Positions 21,150-30,080 of a stretch of DNA of 64,000 nucleotides are shown one piece after another. The translations under genes were made by a program, and so were the position numbers. The stretch is from Alcaligenes faecalis (lineage in GTDB: Bacteria > Pseudomonadota > Gammaproteobacteria > Burkholderiales > Burkholderiaceae_B). The DNA lies in NCBI RefSeq assembly GCF_009497775.1, contig NZ_CP031012.1:3251235-3315234 (forward strand), given 5' to 3'. The notes below the pieces were generated by a model that searched no databases, was not told the origin of the DNA, and was given only the letters and a program-made list of their open reading frames with translations. How positions within the stretch are numbered: position 1 is the stretch's first letter; each line of letters begins with the position of its first letter.

Positions 21150-21542
21150 TTACTCGGCCTGGGGCAAACGCTTTAGCAAACGCAGCGGCTGGCCTGTATA
21201 GCGGCTGAACCACTGGGCAGGTAAATCCCCTTCGTCTACCAATTGCACGGATTGACCATTTTCTTGCCACAGGGAAAAGGAATCCGGATCGTCTTCAATA
21301 ACGTCCACTTCAATATCCAGGCGCAACATGCCTGGAGCGCGCAGCACCAACTGACCAAAACGCAGTTCCAGGCTGAGCTCGGCCAAGGCGGGCAGCGCAT
21401 CAGGGGCCAGAACCTGCCCCTGATCGTTTCCCAGAACCCAACGCCCCTTGCAGGCCAGCGCCTTGCTGTCGCTTAGAGCCGGGCCACCTTGCAACAGGCA
21501 GACCGTCTCTTCAGGCGAATTCACCACTGAACCCGTACTCAT
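21150..21542 (-). CDS. Stand-alone MOSC N-terminal beta-barrel-like protein
   Basis: This 130-residue protein resembles only the N-terminal barrel domain of MOSC proteins. It shows CKGRWVLGNDQGQVL, LVLRAPGMLRLDIEV and VDEGDLPAQWFSRYTGQPLRLLK, where the last matches the usual 'D-x-G-D-x-x-x-x-W-x-S-x-x-x-G-x-x-x-x-L' end of that domain. The catalytic MOSC domain with its conserved Cys, which binds molybdenum cofactor sulfur, is absent. The next DNA is a terminator, not a broken second half. The ATG at 21542 overlaps the stop of the AsmA gene by four bases. Function is unknown; family assignment is moderate. Confidence 0.6.
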   Translation of the reverse strand: MSTGSVVNSPEETVCLLQGGPALSDSKALACKGRWVLGNDQGQVLAPDALPALAELSLELRFGQLVLRAPGMLRLDIEVDVIEDDPDSFSLWQENGQSVQLVDEGDLPAQWFSRYTGQPLRLLKRLPQAE

Positions 21543-24247
21543 GGCTTGAACCACTGCTTCATGGCTTCGCCCACGGTTTGTGGAACCTTGGCACCCAGCT
21601 CTTCCTTGATGATCTGCTTCACCTCGGATTTCACATCAGGCTTGGACTCCGCTTTAGCTTCCGAGGCTTGCTGGCTCAACAAATCCAGCAAACCGTCTTG
21701 CAGCGCCTTCTTGATGGAATTGCTGGCAATGTCTTTCCACTGAATCTGGTAGGACAGCTCTGTCCAGGGACCGGAGATGTGGATAGGAATCAGCACATTA
21801 CGCAGATCCTGGAAGGACTTGCGCTCTTCTGCGGCCAGATTGTTGTGATTCAGGCGGGCCTGCAAAGTCACATCCGCTTGCTGGTTAACCAAATCCAGCG
21901 TGGCGCCTTTAGCCGTTGTCACCGACAGAATCGGGGTGGTGGCACGGAAATTACGGAAAGTCGCTTGTCCTTTCTTGATATCCAGACTGCCCTGCAAGCG
22001 GTTCAGCACCGTGCGACGCAGAGGATCGGACTCGGGCAGCAGCAAAGGAATCTGACCGCCAAAGGCATTACGCACGGCTTCGTTAATGTCGCGCACGCTC
22101 TGGTCCAGATCCACACTGCGCCAGCTGCCATCACGCAAATCGACCGTCAGACCACCTTCCAGCGCATTCAGGCGTTCTTCGCTTGTAGCGCCTTGCGCCT
22201 TCAGGTTCAGGTCCACATTGCCCTTGCCAGCCAGATAGTCATTGCCGAACGCATCCAGCAAGAGCGAGCCGACCTGCATTTGTTGCAGCTTCAGGCCCAG
22301 TTCAAAGCGCTTGCCAGGCTCAACCTTGGCCTTGGCCTGGAGTTGACCTTCATAAGCCTGTGCATTGAACTGCGACAGATTGATCACCTGGCCCTGGTTC
22401 TTCACCTGAGCCTTGACCTGATCCATTACCACACCCAGGCTGCGCAGCTTTTCGATTTCAAAGCGCAGATCAAAGCTGAGCGTATCCAGCCAGGCGTAAG
22501 GGGAGGCTTCTTCAGGCACTTCTTCTGCAGCGGGGGCAGCCTCTGGCTGCTCTGCCTTGGGCAGCTCGGCTTGCTCAGCGCCCTCTGCGGCAGGCTCCTG
22601 CTCGGCAGTGGCTTCCGGGGCTTCGGCCTCGGGCTCTGGCTCCGGTGTAGTCACCACTTCAGGGGCGGTTACCCAGAAAATCGAACGCAGCTCGTCCAGA
22701 TCCAGCTTGTCTGCTTTCAGCACCGCACCCAGCAAAGGTCCTTTACCTTTATCCTGCAGCGTCACATCCAGGCTACCTTGAGCCTGCTCGGTGCTGCTGC
22801 TTAGCTGTGCACTGTATTCCTGTTTGCCTTTATTCAGATCAGCCTGACCAGTCAGCGGCATCTCGAAGCGGCTACCTGCATCGGCTTCGTCTTCCACGCG
22901 AATATTGGCTTGAATTTCGGGCAGGCGCAGCCACTCGTTCGAGGGTTGCCACTGCATGGGGGAGCTGGCCTTCAACTGCGCAACACGGCTGCCTTGCTTG
23001 ATGGCACCGTCCAGCTTGGCCTGCTCAAACACCAATTCCTGGCTGTTGCCGGACAAGCCTTGCAGCGTCAAACCCAGGCCCAGGACCTTGGGGCCGCTGA
23101 TTTTCAGGCTGGCAACGACAGGCGAGCCTTCAGCTTGGGCAGGCGATACCTGGATACGAGGCACATCCAAGGCCAGATCCAGATTCTGATCGTCACTCTT
23201 GCCACGGACACGCAAAGCCAGCTTCTCGAAAGACACCAGATCGCTGACGCTGTCGATTTCCATCTTGGGCGTATTGAGCGTGGCGTTCAGATCGCTGACC
23301 GGGTAAGCGCCCAACCACTGACCTTGCAATTGGGTATCCAGATTAGTGGCGCTGAACTGACGCTGAGCGGACTTGTAGGCCACATTGCCCTTAAGCGTCA
23401 GGCTTTGTGCCTGCAGTTGGTCCAAATCACCAACAAAGCTCAAGTTCAGCTTTTGCGCGCCGTAGGATTTGGAAGCAGGGTCCAGACTCAACTGCCCTTG
23501 CCCTTCCAGCACACCATCCGCCACGGGGTAATCCCCAGACAAGCGGCTCTTGAAAGCCACATCAAAAGGCTGACCAAAGGTCATGCGACCCGTGTTCACT
23601 TCCAGTTGCAACAAACGGCCAATCACATTGCTGCGTTTGCTGAAGTAATGGATTTCGCCACCCTTCAGGCTCAGCCCGGCAATATCAATCTGGAAATCCG
23701 TTTCGCTGCCAGAACGCTTGGCAATCAGTTCAGGGACAGGCAAGGATTCGGGGGCAGGCTCGGCTGGCTGAGGAGCCTCGGCAGCTTGTGCTGCGGGCAA
23801 CAAGGACACGCCGGAGCGGGCAACGGGAAGATGAGGGCCGGCAGGCGGGGCTTGCAGCAAGTCATCGAAATTCAGCTTGCCTTCTTCATCGCGCACAATC
23901 CAGGCTTTGAAGCCGGTAACAGCGACGTGGTCCACCACCAGGCGGTTATTGATCAAAGGCCACAAGGCCACCGCAAAACGGGCGCTTTCCAAAGAAGCGA
24001 AGGGATCTTCCGAATTACGGTCAGACAGGGACAGCCCCTGCACGGACAGGCCAATGCGGGGAAATAAAGAAAGTTCGATATCACCGTCAATCTTGAGCGT
24101 ACGCTGATACTTTTGCTGGACGATGTCAGCCAGCTTCTGTTTGTACGAATTGGGATTGAATGTCAGCAGGAAAATCGCCCCGCCTACCACCGTGACAATA
24201 GCTAAAACGACGAGGCTGAATAAGCCCCGCTTAAACCATACTTTCAT
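21539..24247 (-). CDS. AsmA-family protein
   Basis: This 902-residue protein is anchored by one N-terminal membrane segment (LFSLVVLAIVTVVGGAIFLL). A long periplasmic repeating-beta-groove body is expected for AsmA proteins, which influence outer-membrane assembly and are related to lipid-transport bridges. The N-terminal AsmA domain (FNPNSYKQKLADIVQQKYQRTL) and the C-terminal AsmA_2 region (GNVDLNLKAQGATSEERLNALEGG) are present. A Glu/Ala/Pro-rich low-complexity linker lies at about residues 560-610. The ATG at 24247 is chosen because it puts the membrane helix at the N-terminus. The MOSC-N-like gene overlaps its stop. Confidence 0.92.
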   Translation of the reverse strand: MKVWFKRGLFSLVVLAIVTVVGGAIFLLTFNPNSYKQKLADIVQQKYQRTLKIDGDIELSLFPRIGLSVQGLSLSDRNSEDPFASLESARFAVALWPLINNRLVVDHVAVTGFKAWIVRDEEGKLNFDDLLQAPPAGPHLPVARSGVSLLPAAQAAEAPQPAEPAPESLPVPELIAKRSGSETDFQIDIAGLSLKGGEIHYFSKRSNVIGRLLQLEVNTGRMTFGQPFDVAFKSRLSGDYPVADGVLEGQGQLSLDPASKSYGAQKLNLSFVGDLDQLQAQSLTLKGNVAYKSAQRQFSATNLDTQLQGQWLGAYPVSDLNATLNTPKMEIDSVSDLVSFEKLALRVRGKSDDQNLDLALDVPRIQVSPAQAEGSPVVASLKISGPKVLGLGLTLQGLSGNSQELVFEQAKLDGAIKQGSRVAQLKASSPMQWQPSNEWLRLPEIQANIRVEDEADAGSRFEMPLTGQADLNKGKQEYSAQLSSSTEQAQGSLDVTLQDKGKGPLLGAVLKADKLDLDELRSIFWVTAPEVVTTPEPEPEAEAPEATAEQEPAAEGAEQAELPKAEQPEAAPAAEEVPEEASPYAWLDTLSFDLRFEIEKLRSLGVVMDQVKAQVKNQGQVINLSQFNAQAYEGQLQAKAKVEPGKRFELGLKLQQMQVGSLLLDAFGNDYLAGKGNVDLNLKAQGATSEERLNALEGGLTVDLRDGSWRSVDLDQSVRDINEAVRNAFGGQIPLLLPESDPLRRTVLNRLQGSLDIKKGQATFRNFRATTPILSVTTAKGATLDLVNQQADVTLQARLNHNNLAAEERKSFQDLRNVLIPIHISGPWTELSYQIQWKDIASNSIKKALQDGLLDLLSQQASEAKAESKPDVKSEVKQIIKEELGAKVPQTVGEAMKQWFKP

Positions 24248-24520
24248 GTAAGCCTCTAGGACCTCGGGGCAGGATGCAACACGCCATCTGCCCGGATACG
24301 AAATGCTAACCCATGTAGGGCCATTGCGAAGTAACGAAAATAAGAAATATCCACCCACTCTTTAAAAAGCAGAGCCGGCTGTCAGTAATTCGCCATTATT
24401 ACCAAAAGAAATAAAGGCATAGTATTAATGTCTGCGCCCTTAGATGCATTTCTCTACATACAAGGGTTATGCTTGCTTTGTCTTATATAAGCCACTTGAT
24501 CATCAATTCCAGAATTAACC

Positions 24521-25801
24521 ATGAAACTAGAGACTCTTGCCATTCATGCTGGCTATCAGCCAGATCCGACCACAAAAGCAGTTGCTGTTCCGATTTATCA
24601 GACCACTTCCTACGCTTTCGACAATACGCAACACGGCGCGGATCTGTTTGACCTGAAGGTGCCCGGCAATATTTACACCCGCATCATGAACCCCACCAAT
24701 GCTGTGCTCGAAGAGCGCGTTGCAGCACTGGAAGGCGGGATTGCTGGATTGGCAGTAGCCTCTGGTATGGCGGCCATCACGTATGCTATCCAAACGATTG
24801 CAGAGGCCGGCGACAACATTGTGTCCGTCAGTAAACTGTACGGCGGCACCTACAACCTGTTCGCACACTCCTTCCCACGTCAGGGCATTACCGTCAAATT
24901 TGCCCAGCCCAACGACATCGAAGCGCTGGAAGCCCTGATCGACGATCGCACCCGTGCCGTATTCTGCGAAACCATCGGCAACCCCGCTGGCAACATCATT
25001 GATATCCGTGCGCTGGCTGATGCCGCTCACCGTCATGGCGTGCCCCTGATTGTAGACAATACCGTCGCCTCGCCTGCCCTGTGCCGTCCTATCGAGCACG
25101 GCGCCGACATCGTGGTGCACTCGCTGACCAAGTACATGGGCGGTCACGGCACAACCATCGCCGGCATGGTCGTGGACTCCGGTAAATTCCCCTGGGCCGA
25201 GCACAAAGAGCGCTTTGCCATCCTGAACACCCCTGACCCGTCCTACCACGGCGTGGTCTACACCGAAGCCTTCGGTCCCGCTGCCTTCATCGGCCGCTGC
25301 CGCGTGGCTCCGCTGCGCAACACCGGCGCTGCCCTGGCTCCCCTGAGCGCCTTTCAGATTCTGCAAGGCATCGAAACCCTGCCTTTGCGCATGGAACGCC
25401 ACACAGAAAACGCCCTGAAAGTGGCCGAGTACCTGAACAAGCACCCACAAGTGTCCTGGGTCAAATACGCCGGTCTGGCAGATCACCCTGACCACGAACT
25501 GGCCAAGCGCTACATGGGCGGCAAACCTGCTGCGATTCTGTCCTTTGGTATCAAAGGCGGTATTGAAGCCGGTACCCGCTTTATTGACGCACTGAACCTG
25601 GTCCTGCGTCTGGTCAACATTGGTGATGCCAAATCCCTGGCTTGCCACCCTGCCAGCACCACGCACCGTCAGCTGAACGCCGAAGAACTGGCCGCTGTGG
25701 GCGTGAGCGAAGACATGGTGCGTCTGTCCATTGGTCTGGAACACATCGACGACATTCTGGCCGATCTGGAACAAGCTCTGGAAGCAGCGGCACGCGGCTA
25801 A
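24521..25801 (+). CDS. metY: O-acetylhomoserine sulfhydrylase
   Basis: This 426-residue PLP enzyme converts O-acetylhomoserine and sulfide to homocysteine. The start [20 protein letters not shown] and [21 protein letters not shown] identify the Cys/Met metabolism PLP family. The PLP lysine is Lys204 in [13 protein letters not shown]. The [10 protein letters not shown] region and length (over 420) favour MetY over MetB or MetZ. It appears monocistronic with its own terminator. The 270-bp leader shows no SAM riboswitch that I can recognise. Confidence 0.95.
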   Translation: MKLETLAIHAGYQPDPTTKAVAVPIYQTTSYAFDNTQHGADLFDLKVPGNIYTRIMNPTNAVLEERVAALEGGIAGLAVASGMAAITYAIQTIAEAGDNIVSVSKLYGGTYNLFAHSFPRQGITVKFAQPNDIEALEALIDDRTRAVFCETIGNPAGNIIDIRALADAAHRHGVPLIVDNTVASPALCRPIEHGADIVVHSLTKYMGGHGTTIAGMVVDSGKFPWAEHKERFAILNTPDPSYHGVVYTEAFGPAAFIGRCRVAPLRNTGAALAPLSAFQILQGIETLPLRMERHTENALKVAEYLNKHPQVSWVKYAGLADHPDHELAKRYMGGKPAAILSFGIKGGIEAGTRFIDALNLVLRLVNIGDAKSLACHPASTTHRQLNAEELAAVGVSEDMVRLSIGLEHIDDILADLEQALEAAARG

Positions 25802-25807
25802 GACCAA

Positions 25808-25845
25808 AAAACCTGTACAGGCCGGAATTGCTGTACAGGTTTTTC
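25808..25845 (+). terminator. Terminator of metY
   Basis: AAAACCTGTACAG and CTGTACAGGTTTT form a 13-bp stem followed by T residues, seven bases after the metY stop. Confidence 0.93.
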
Positions 25846-25856
25846 TACATCAAGCT

Positions 25857-25902
25857 AAAAAAAGGCCTGGAATCGGTATTGCACCGACTCCAGGCCTTTT
25901 TT
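25857..25902. terminator. Second, bidirectional terminator between metY and yidB
   Basis: AAAGGCCTGGAATCGGT and ACCGACTCCAGGCCTTT form a long stem with one mismatch, with A and T runs on the two sides. It probably ends the leftward yidB transcript and backs up the metY terminator. Confidence 0.9.
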
Positions 25903-25954
25903 GCATTCTTATCAATACGGCTTTCAGACAGGCCGTATCACTGGCGCAAGTCAA

Positions 25955-26371
25955 TCAGGACTTGCGAAACAACTGCGTCAAACCGCCCAGCAGGCTGCTG
26001 GCATCGGTAATGTGGGATGGATCAAACTGACCATTGGGGCTGGCTTGATTGATCAGGGAAGGCAGCATGATCTTCAGATTATCCAGCACGCTTTGTTGAT
26101 TCAAACCGGACAGGTCCACCAGTTGCTTGATGGCGGGTTGGCCCATGACACCCAGCAAATCCTGCTGGCCGATTTCCTGGTTGCTGCCCTGCGAAATCCA
26201 GGACGACACCACATCGCCAAAACCACCCGAGCGAAAGCGTTCAATCAGGCCGCTCAAACCGCCTGGGTAGCTGCTGATGACTTGAATCAGGGCGGGCAAC
26301 AAAGCGCCCTGCTCTTTGGATTTGGCATCCGTCGACGACAAGGCCGACACAACAGAATTAAGCAAACTCAT
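25955..26371 (-). CDS. YidB-family (DUF937) protein
   Basis: This 138-residue cytosolic protein matches the YidB/DUF937 family. Features are SLLNSVVSAL at the N-terminus, LIERFRSGGFGDVVSSWISQGSNQ (the characteristic 'GLGD-x-x-x-SW-(I/V)-G-x-G-x-N' region) and a small helical second half ending LLGGLTQLFRKS. Function is not established. The ATG at 26371 is used rather than an upstream in-frame start because the family starts with MSLL. It faces metY across paired terminators. Confidence 0.9.
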   Translation of the reverse strand: MSLLNSVVSALSSTDAKSKEQGALLPALIQVISSYPGGLSGLIERFRSGGFGDVVSSWISQGSNQEIGQQDLLGVMGQPAIKQLVDLSGLNQQSVLDNLKIMLPSLINQASPNGQFDPSHITDASSLLGGLTQLFRKS

Positions 26372-26593
26372 TATTTTTCTCCCCAATGCACGGCCCCGCG
26401 CGTGGGCAGGTGCTGATATCAGGCCTCATTATGCCGTGACAGGCCGCCAGACGGGGCGGATTAATTGTCAAGGTGGGTCAATAGATCACTGGCGGAAAGG
26501 CCCTATTGCCCTTAGCTGGGCCTACGCTACACTGAATTGCCGATAGTCCTGCACTATGCGCTGCCCACAGACCGACTCCATGGAGATCCTGGA

Positions 26594-27514
26594 ATGACGC
26601 AAGCTTCCTATACCGTCCTGTCCTCTGAAGAGACTGCTCGTGCCCTGCCTTATCCCGAGCTGGTCGCCCAGCTCGGCAAAGCCATGGCCCAATATGCCGC
26701 TGGCACTATCGTCGCCCCCACTCGTCAGGTTCTGGACTATCCGAAAACCGGACAAATGCTGTCCATGCCTGCCGTCTCCAGCGATATAGGTGTGCATAAA
26801 CTGGCTAATGTGATGCCGGACAATCTGGAGCAAGGTCACGGCATCATCCAGGGCCTGGTCAGCGTCTACGACGCCCAGAACGGCTTGCCGCTGCTGATCA
26901 TGGATGCTCCCACCCTGTCCGAACGCCGTACCGCAGCCGTGTCCATGCTGGGTATTCAGGCTCTGTGGCCGCAGGGCCCGGAGCACGTCACCTTGCTGGG
27001 CTACGGGCGACAAGCCCTGGCTCATTGCGATGCCATCATGACGCTGTACCCCAAAGCGCACGTCACCCTGACCGGCCGCAACCCTGACCGAGCTCAAGCT
27101 GTGGCTACTTCCCTGCAAGCCAGATTCGGAAACCGAGTCCAGGCCGCCGCGGCCGTTCCAGAAAAAACCGATGTGCTGATCACCCTGACATCCAGCCTGA
27201 CACCCGTGTATCACGAACCTGCCCGGCTGGACCGCTTGCTGATTGGCCTGGGCGCCTTCAAACCGGATATGGCCGAATTCGAGCCTCACACCCTGCTGGC
27301 CAGCCGTCTGTATGCCGATGATGTCGTCGGTGCCCGCCAGGAAGCAGGCGACCTGATTCAGGCCGAAGTGGACTGGGAGCACGTCCACAGCATTCATCAA
27401 GCGCTGCGCACCCCAGCACCCAAAGACAAGCCTTTATTCTTCAAGTCGGTGGGCTCGGCTGCCTGGGATTTGGCAGCGGCCCGCTGTGCTTTGCATCATT
27501 TAAACCAAGCTTAA
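26594..27514 (+). CDS. Ornithine cyclodeaminase/mu-crystallin family reductase
   Basis: This 306-residue NAD(P)-dependent enzyme belongs to the OCD/mu-crystallin family, whose members include ornithine cyclodeaminase and delta1-pyrroline-2-carboxylate reductase. It shows TRQVLDYPKTGQMLSMPAVS (substrate-binding Arg/Lys region), ERRTAAVSMLG, and a Rossmann segment HVTLLGYGRQALAHCDAI followed by TGRNPDRAQAVA. The usual GxGxQA is here GYGRQA. The ATG at 26594 follows GGAG at a proper distance. No substrate is suggested by neighbours. Confidence 0.88.
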   Translation: MTQASYTVLSSEETARALPYPELVAQLGKAMAQYAAGTIVAPTRQVLDYPKTGQMLSMPAVSSDIGVHKLANVMPDNLEQGHGIIQGLVSVYDAQNGLPLLIMDAPTLSERRTAAVSMLGIQALWPQGPEHVTLLGYGRQALAHCDAIMTLYPKAHVTLTGRNPDRAQAVATSLQARFGNRVQAAAAVPEKTDVLITLTSSLTPVYHEPARLDRLLIGLGAFKPDMAEFEPHTLLASRLYADDVVGARQEAGDLIQAEVDWEHVHSIHQALRTPAPKDKPLFFKSVGSAAWDLAAARCALHHLNQA

Positions 27515-27626
27515 ATACTTAGGCTGCTAACTAGCGGACTTCACACGCCAAAGCGCGTCCAGAGTGTTACTCTGGCGCATACAATCCCTTACAGTCACTT
27601 ACCGATCTCTTTTTGCCGCGCTACCC

Positions 27627-28367
27627 ATGACTTCTCCGCTTCCTCCCACCGAAGACGATCCGTATCAGATCCAGTCCAAGTTTGAAATTCTGCGTGTTTT
27701 ACGGGCTATCGAAAAAGGGGGCCTGCTACTGCACATGGAAGCCAATCAGGGCAATGACCGGATTGTCACCACCATTCTGGACATTGATCTGGACAACAAT
27801 GTGGTGGTGATTGATACCGCCAACAAAGAAGAAAAAACCCGCAATCTGCTGCAGTCCGAACACACCAGTTTCGAGACCTCGCTGGACAAGATCAAGGTGA
27901 CATTCCAGGGCCCTACCCCGGAGGTCGTGTCCTACGAAGGTCAGCCAGCCTTGGCGATCCCGATCCCCGAGTCCATTCGCCGTTTGCAGCGACGCGAATT
28001 CTTTCGAGTCAACGTGCCCGTCAGCGAACCGGCCATGGTGATTCTGCGCTTGAATAATGAATCCAAAAGCTTTCTGCTGCACGATATCAGCGGTGGCGGC
28101 TTGTCCCTGGTGGACGAATCGCAAAGCCTGGCAGAGGTGATCGGCACACATAAAACCGAATCCCTGCTGGAACTGCCGCAGGCCGGTTCTTTTGTAGTGG
28201 CGCTACAAGTTGCGCGTACAGAAACGCAGCAACTGCCCAATGGCAAACAAATTCAGCGTTTGGGCTGTACCTTCATTGACCTGTCTGCCTCCACGCAGAT
28301 GGCGATTCAGCACTACATCGGCCGTCTGGAACGCCAACAAATCGCCAAACAGCGCGGTCACGGCTAA
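27627..28367 (+). CDS. ycgR: Flagellar brake protein YcgR (PilZ domain)
   Basis: YcgR binds cyclic di-GMP through its C-terminal PilZ domain and slows the flagellar motor. The N-terminal YcgR domain (IQSKFEILRVLRAIEKGGLLLHM; TTILDIDLDNNVVVID) is followed by the c-di-GMP motif RRLQRREFFRV (R-x-x-x-R) and HDISGGGLSL (D/N-x-S-x-x-G). The ATG at 27627 gives 246 residues. No flagellar genes adjoin it. A small hairpin (CCAGAG / CTCTGG near 27558-27573) lies in its leader. Its last four bases overlap the convergent MocA-like gene. Confidence 0.93.
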   Translation: MTSPLPPTEDDPYQIQSKFEILRVLRAIEKGGLLLHMEANQGNDRIVTTILDIDLDNNVVVIDTANKEEKTRNLLQSEHTSFETSLDKIKVTFQGPTPEVVSYEGQPALAIPIPESIRRLQRREFFRVNVPVSEPAMVILRLNNESKSFLLHDISGGGLSLVDESQSLAEVIGTHKTESLLELPQAGSFVVALQVARTETQQLPNGKQIQRLGCTFIDLSASTQMAIQHYIGRLERQQIAKQRGHG

Positions 28368-28978
28368 TTCGATGCCCGGGACATCCCCAAATCGCTGGGG
28401 GTGTCCACATCGCGCAAAATCCCCTCATCCACTAAAGGCACAAACAAGGTCTGATCCTTGTTGGCCTGCAACAAGCCACGCGCGCCTTGCTCGTCAGGAA
28501 GCTCCAAAAGCTGCTGACGCCACTCCAGGCCAAAACCAATAGGATTGCCGGGCTGGCCATTCAAAACGGGACGCACAATCCCAGCCCCATCCTGCACAGC
28601 CTGAGCCACCGCCGCTACGGTGCTTGGCCGCAACCAAGGCATATCCGCCAGCAAAACGACATAGCCATAAGCGGGACTGCAAGCCTGAATACCGGCTTTC
28701 AGACTGACACCCATACCGCGGATAGCCTCAGGAGCCTGAACAAAGCGGACCGGCAAGTCACCCAGCTCCTGACGCAAAATCTGCTCATGGACATCACAAA
28801 CAAGCAGCACTTCGTCGAGCACAGACAAGGCCGTCTCACAGACACGGCGCACCATCGTTCTGCCATCTTCAGTTCTGACCAATAGCTTCAACTGCTGGCC
28901 CGACGGGTCAAACCGCCGCCCCAGGCCCGCCGCCAGAATAATGCCCGTCACCCCAGATACATGCTGCTGCCCTGCCAT
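28364..28978 (-). CDS. MocA-like molybdenum-cofactor nucleotidyltransferase
   Basis: This 204-residue enzyme is a MobA/MocA-type NTP transferase. It has GIILAAGLGRRFDPSG (nucleotide-binding G-rich loop), KLLVRTEDGRTMV, RGMGVSLKAGIQA, LADMPWLRPSTV (metal-binding Asp) and GNPIGF with a following DVDTPSDL, all typical of MocA cytidylyltransferases. These build the molybdopterin cytosine dinucleotide cofactor of xanthine-oxidase-family enzymes. Such enzymes are encoded a few kilobases away in the nic cluster, which fits, but a direct link is inference. The start has AAGGTG upstream. Confidence 0.85.
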   Translation of the reverse strand: MAGQQHVSGVTGIILAAGLGRRFDPSGQQLKLLVRTEDGRTMVRRVCETALSVLDEVLLVCDVHEQILRQELGDLPVRFVQAPEAIRGMGVSLKAGIQACSPAYGYVVLLADMPWLRPSTVAAVAQAVQDGAGIVRPVLNGQPGNPIGFGLEWRQQLLELPDEQGARGLLQANKDQTLFVPLVDEGILRDVDTPSDLGMSRASN

Positions 28979-29092
28979 GAATTCACCTTTCCAATCTCAC
29001 GTGACCTCTCTGTCACACAATGTCTTTTCACATCCCTGCCTACAGGATAAATTTATTAATAGAAACAAGTACCAAGAAACCAAGCAACACTC

Positions 29093-29114
29093 AATGTAGT
29101 AACATACCTACATT
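29093..29114 (+). promoter_or_regulatory. Probable autoregulatory operator of the toxin-antitoxin pair
   Basis: AATGTAG and CTACATT are seven-base arms separated by eight bases, 24 bp upstream of the antitoxin start. Phd-type antitoxins bind such palindromes and repress their own operon. Confidence 0.7.
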
Positions 29115-29137
29115 CACAAATCGCAGGAGGGTGCATC

Positions 29138-29392
29138 ATGACTATCACCACTCTTTCAAGCCGAGAATTCAACCAGGCCACCAGCGAGGCAAAAAAAGCC
29201 GCAAGCAATGGCCCCGTCATCATTACCGACCGCGGCCGTCCTTCACACGTGCTGATGACATTCCAGAACTACCTGCAACTGACCGAGCAGCGCCGCAACA
29301 TCATTGATGAACTGGCCATGTCAGACGAAGACGCCGACATCGGTTTTGAACCAGGCCGCAGCAACATCAACACCCGTCCCGTTGACTTCTGA
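29138..29392 (+). CDS. Phd/YefM-type antitoxin
   Basis: This 84-residue protein has the Phd/YefM fold. The N-terminal DNA-binding part is TTLSSREFNQATSEAKKAASNGPVIITDRGRPSHVLMTF. The flexible C-terminal tail, with acidic residues (MSDEDADIGFEP), would wrap and block the toxin. AGGAGGG precedes the ATG. The toxin gene begins two bases after its stop, the standard coupling of type II pairs. Confidence 0.93.
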   Translation: MTITTLSSREFNQATSEAKKAASNGPVIITDRGRPSHVLMTFQNYLQLTEQRRNIIDELAMSDEDADIGFEPGRSNINTRPVDF

Positions 29393-29394
29393 AC

Positions 29395-29814
29395 ATGTAC
29401 CTTCTGGACACCAACGTCATCTCCGAAATACGGAAAATGAAATCTGGCAAAGCCGATGCGAACGTCACTGCCTGGATTCGCAGCGTCAACACCGCCACGA
29501 TATACATATCCGTCATTACCGTCCTGGAACTGGAACAAGGCATCCTGGGCAAAGAACGGGAAGATGCTGCCCAGGGAGTCATATTGCGCAATTGGTTTGA
29601 AAACCAGGTGCTACCCGCATTCTCCCAAGCCACCTTGAACATCGATGCAGCGGTAGCGCGACAATGCGCCCAATTGCATGTTCCAAACAAAAAGGGTGAA
29701 CGAGACGCCTTGATCGCGGCAACCGCTCTGGTACACAACATGACCGTCGTCACGCGCAACACCAAAGACTTCAAAGATACCCCTGTCGCCCTCCTAAACC
29801 CTTGGGAACGCTGA
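29395..29814 (+). CDS. VapC/FitB-type PIN-domain toxin
   Basis: This 139-residue PIN-domain ribonuclease is the likely toxin partner of the Phd/YefM-type antitoxin. The acidic catalytic residues appear in order: Asp5 of MYLLDTNVISEIRK, Glu in VITVLELEQGIL, Asp in GERDALIAATA, and the final TRNTKDF. Family members cut tRNA or other RNA to stop growth. All catalytic positions are intact, so the pair looks functional. The target RNA cannot be read from the sequence. Confidence 0.93.
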   Translation: MYLLDTNVISEIRKMKSGKADANVTAWIRSVNTATIYISVITVLELEQGILGKEREDAAQGVILRNWFENQVLPAFSQATLNIDAAVARQCAQLHVPNKKGERDALIAATALVHNMTVVTRNTKDFKDTPVALLNPWER

Positions 29815-29982
29815 ACTCAAACAACCCTCCAAAAACAGCAGCCCCAAGCATCTTCTGGTCAGATACCCAAGCCAGACACCCAAGCACCAGCAAATATCAT
29901 CTACCCAAAGCGTACCTACGCCTGCTACCCCAGCTTCCCAACCCTGATTAGCAGTCCAGCTATTCTCTGCTGCCCCCCTGCA

Positions 29983-30050
29983 TCCTCAAGTCCTCAAGTC
30001 CTCAACTCCCTAATTCCCTAATTCCCTAATTCCCTAATTCCCTAATTCCC
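29983..30050. repeat. Octanucleotide tandem array with drifting units
   Basis: Eight-base units follow each other in register: TCCTCAAG twice, TCCTCAAC once, then TCCCTAAT five times and a partial TCCC. The last five are identical, suggesting recent expansion. The array is intergenic, about 30 bp from a large palindromic element. Positions 29815-29982 before it show nothing recognisable. Confidence 0.95.
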
Positions 30051-30080
30051 ACCCTGCCTCATTTCTTTTCCTCCGTCCCA

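Noticed and set aside
24248..24520. Possible SAM riboswitch before metY
   Set aside because: The AT-rich leader lacks recognisable SAM-I or SAM-II core sequences or stems.
29983..30050. Short tandem repeats as a CRISPR array
   Set aside because: Units are eight bases long without spacers, and no cas genes are present.
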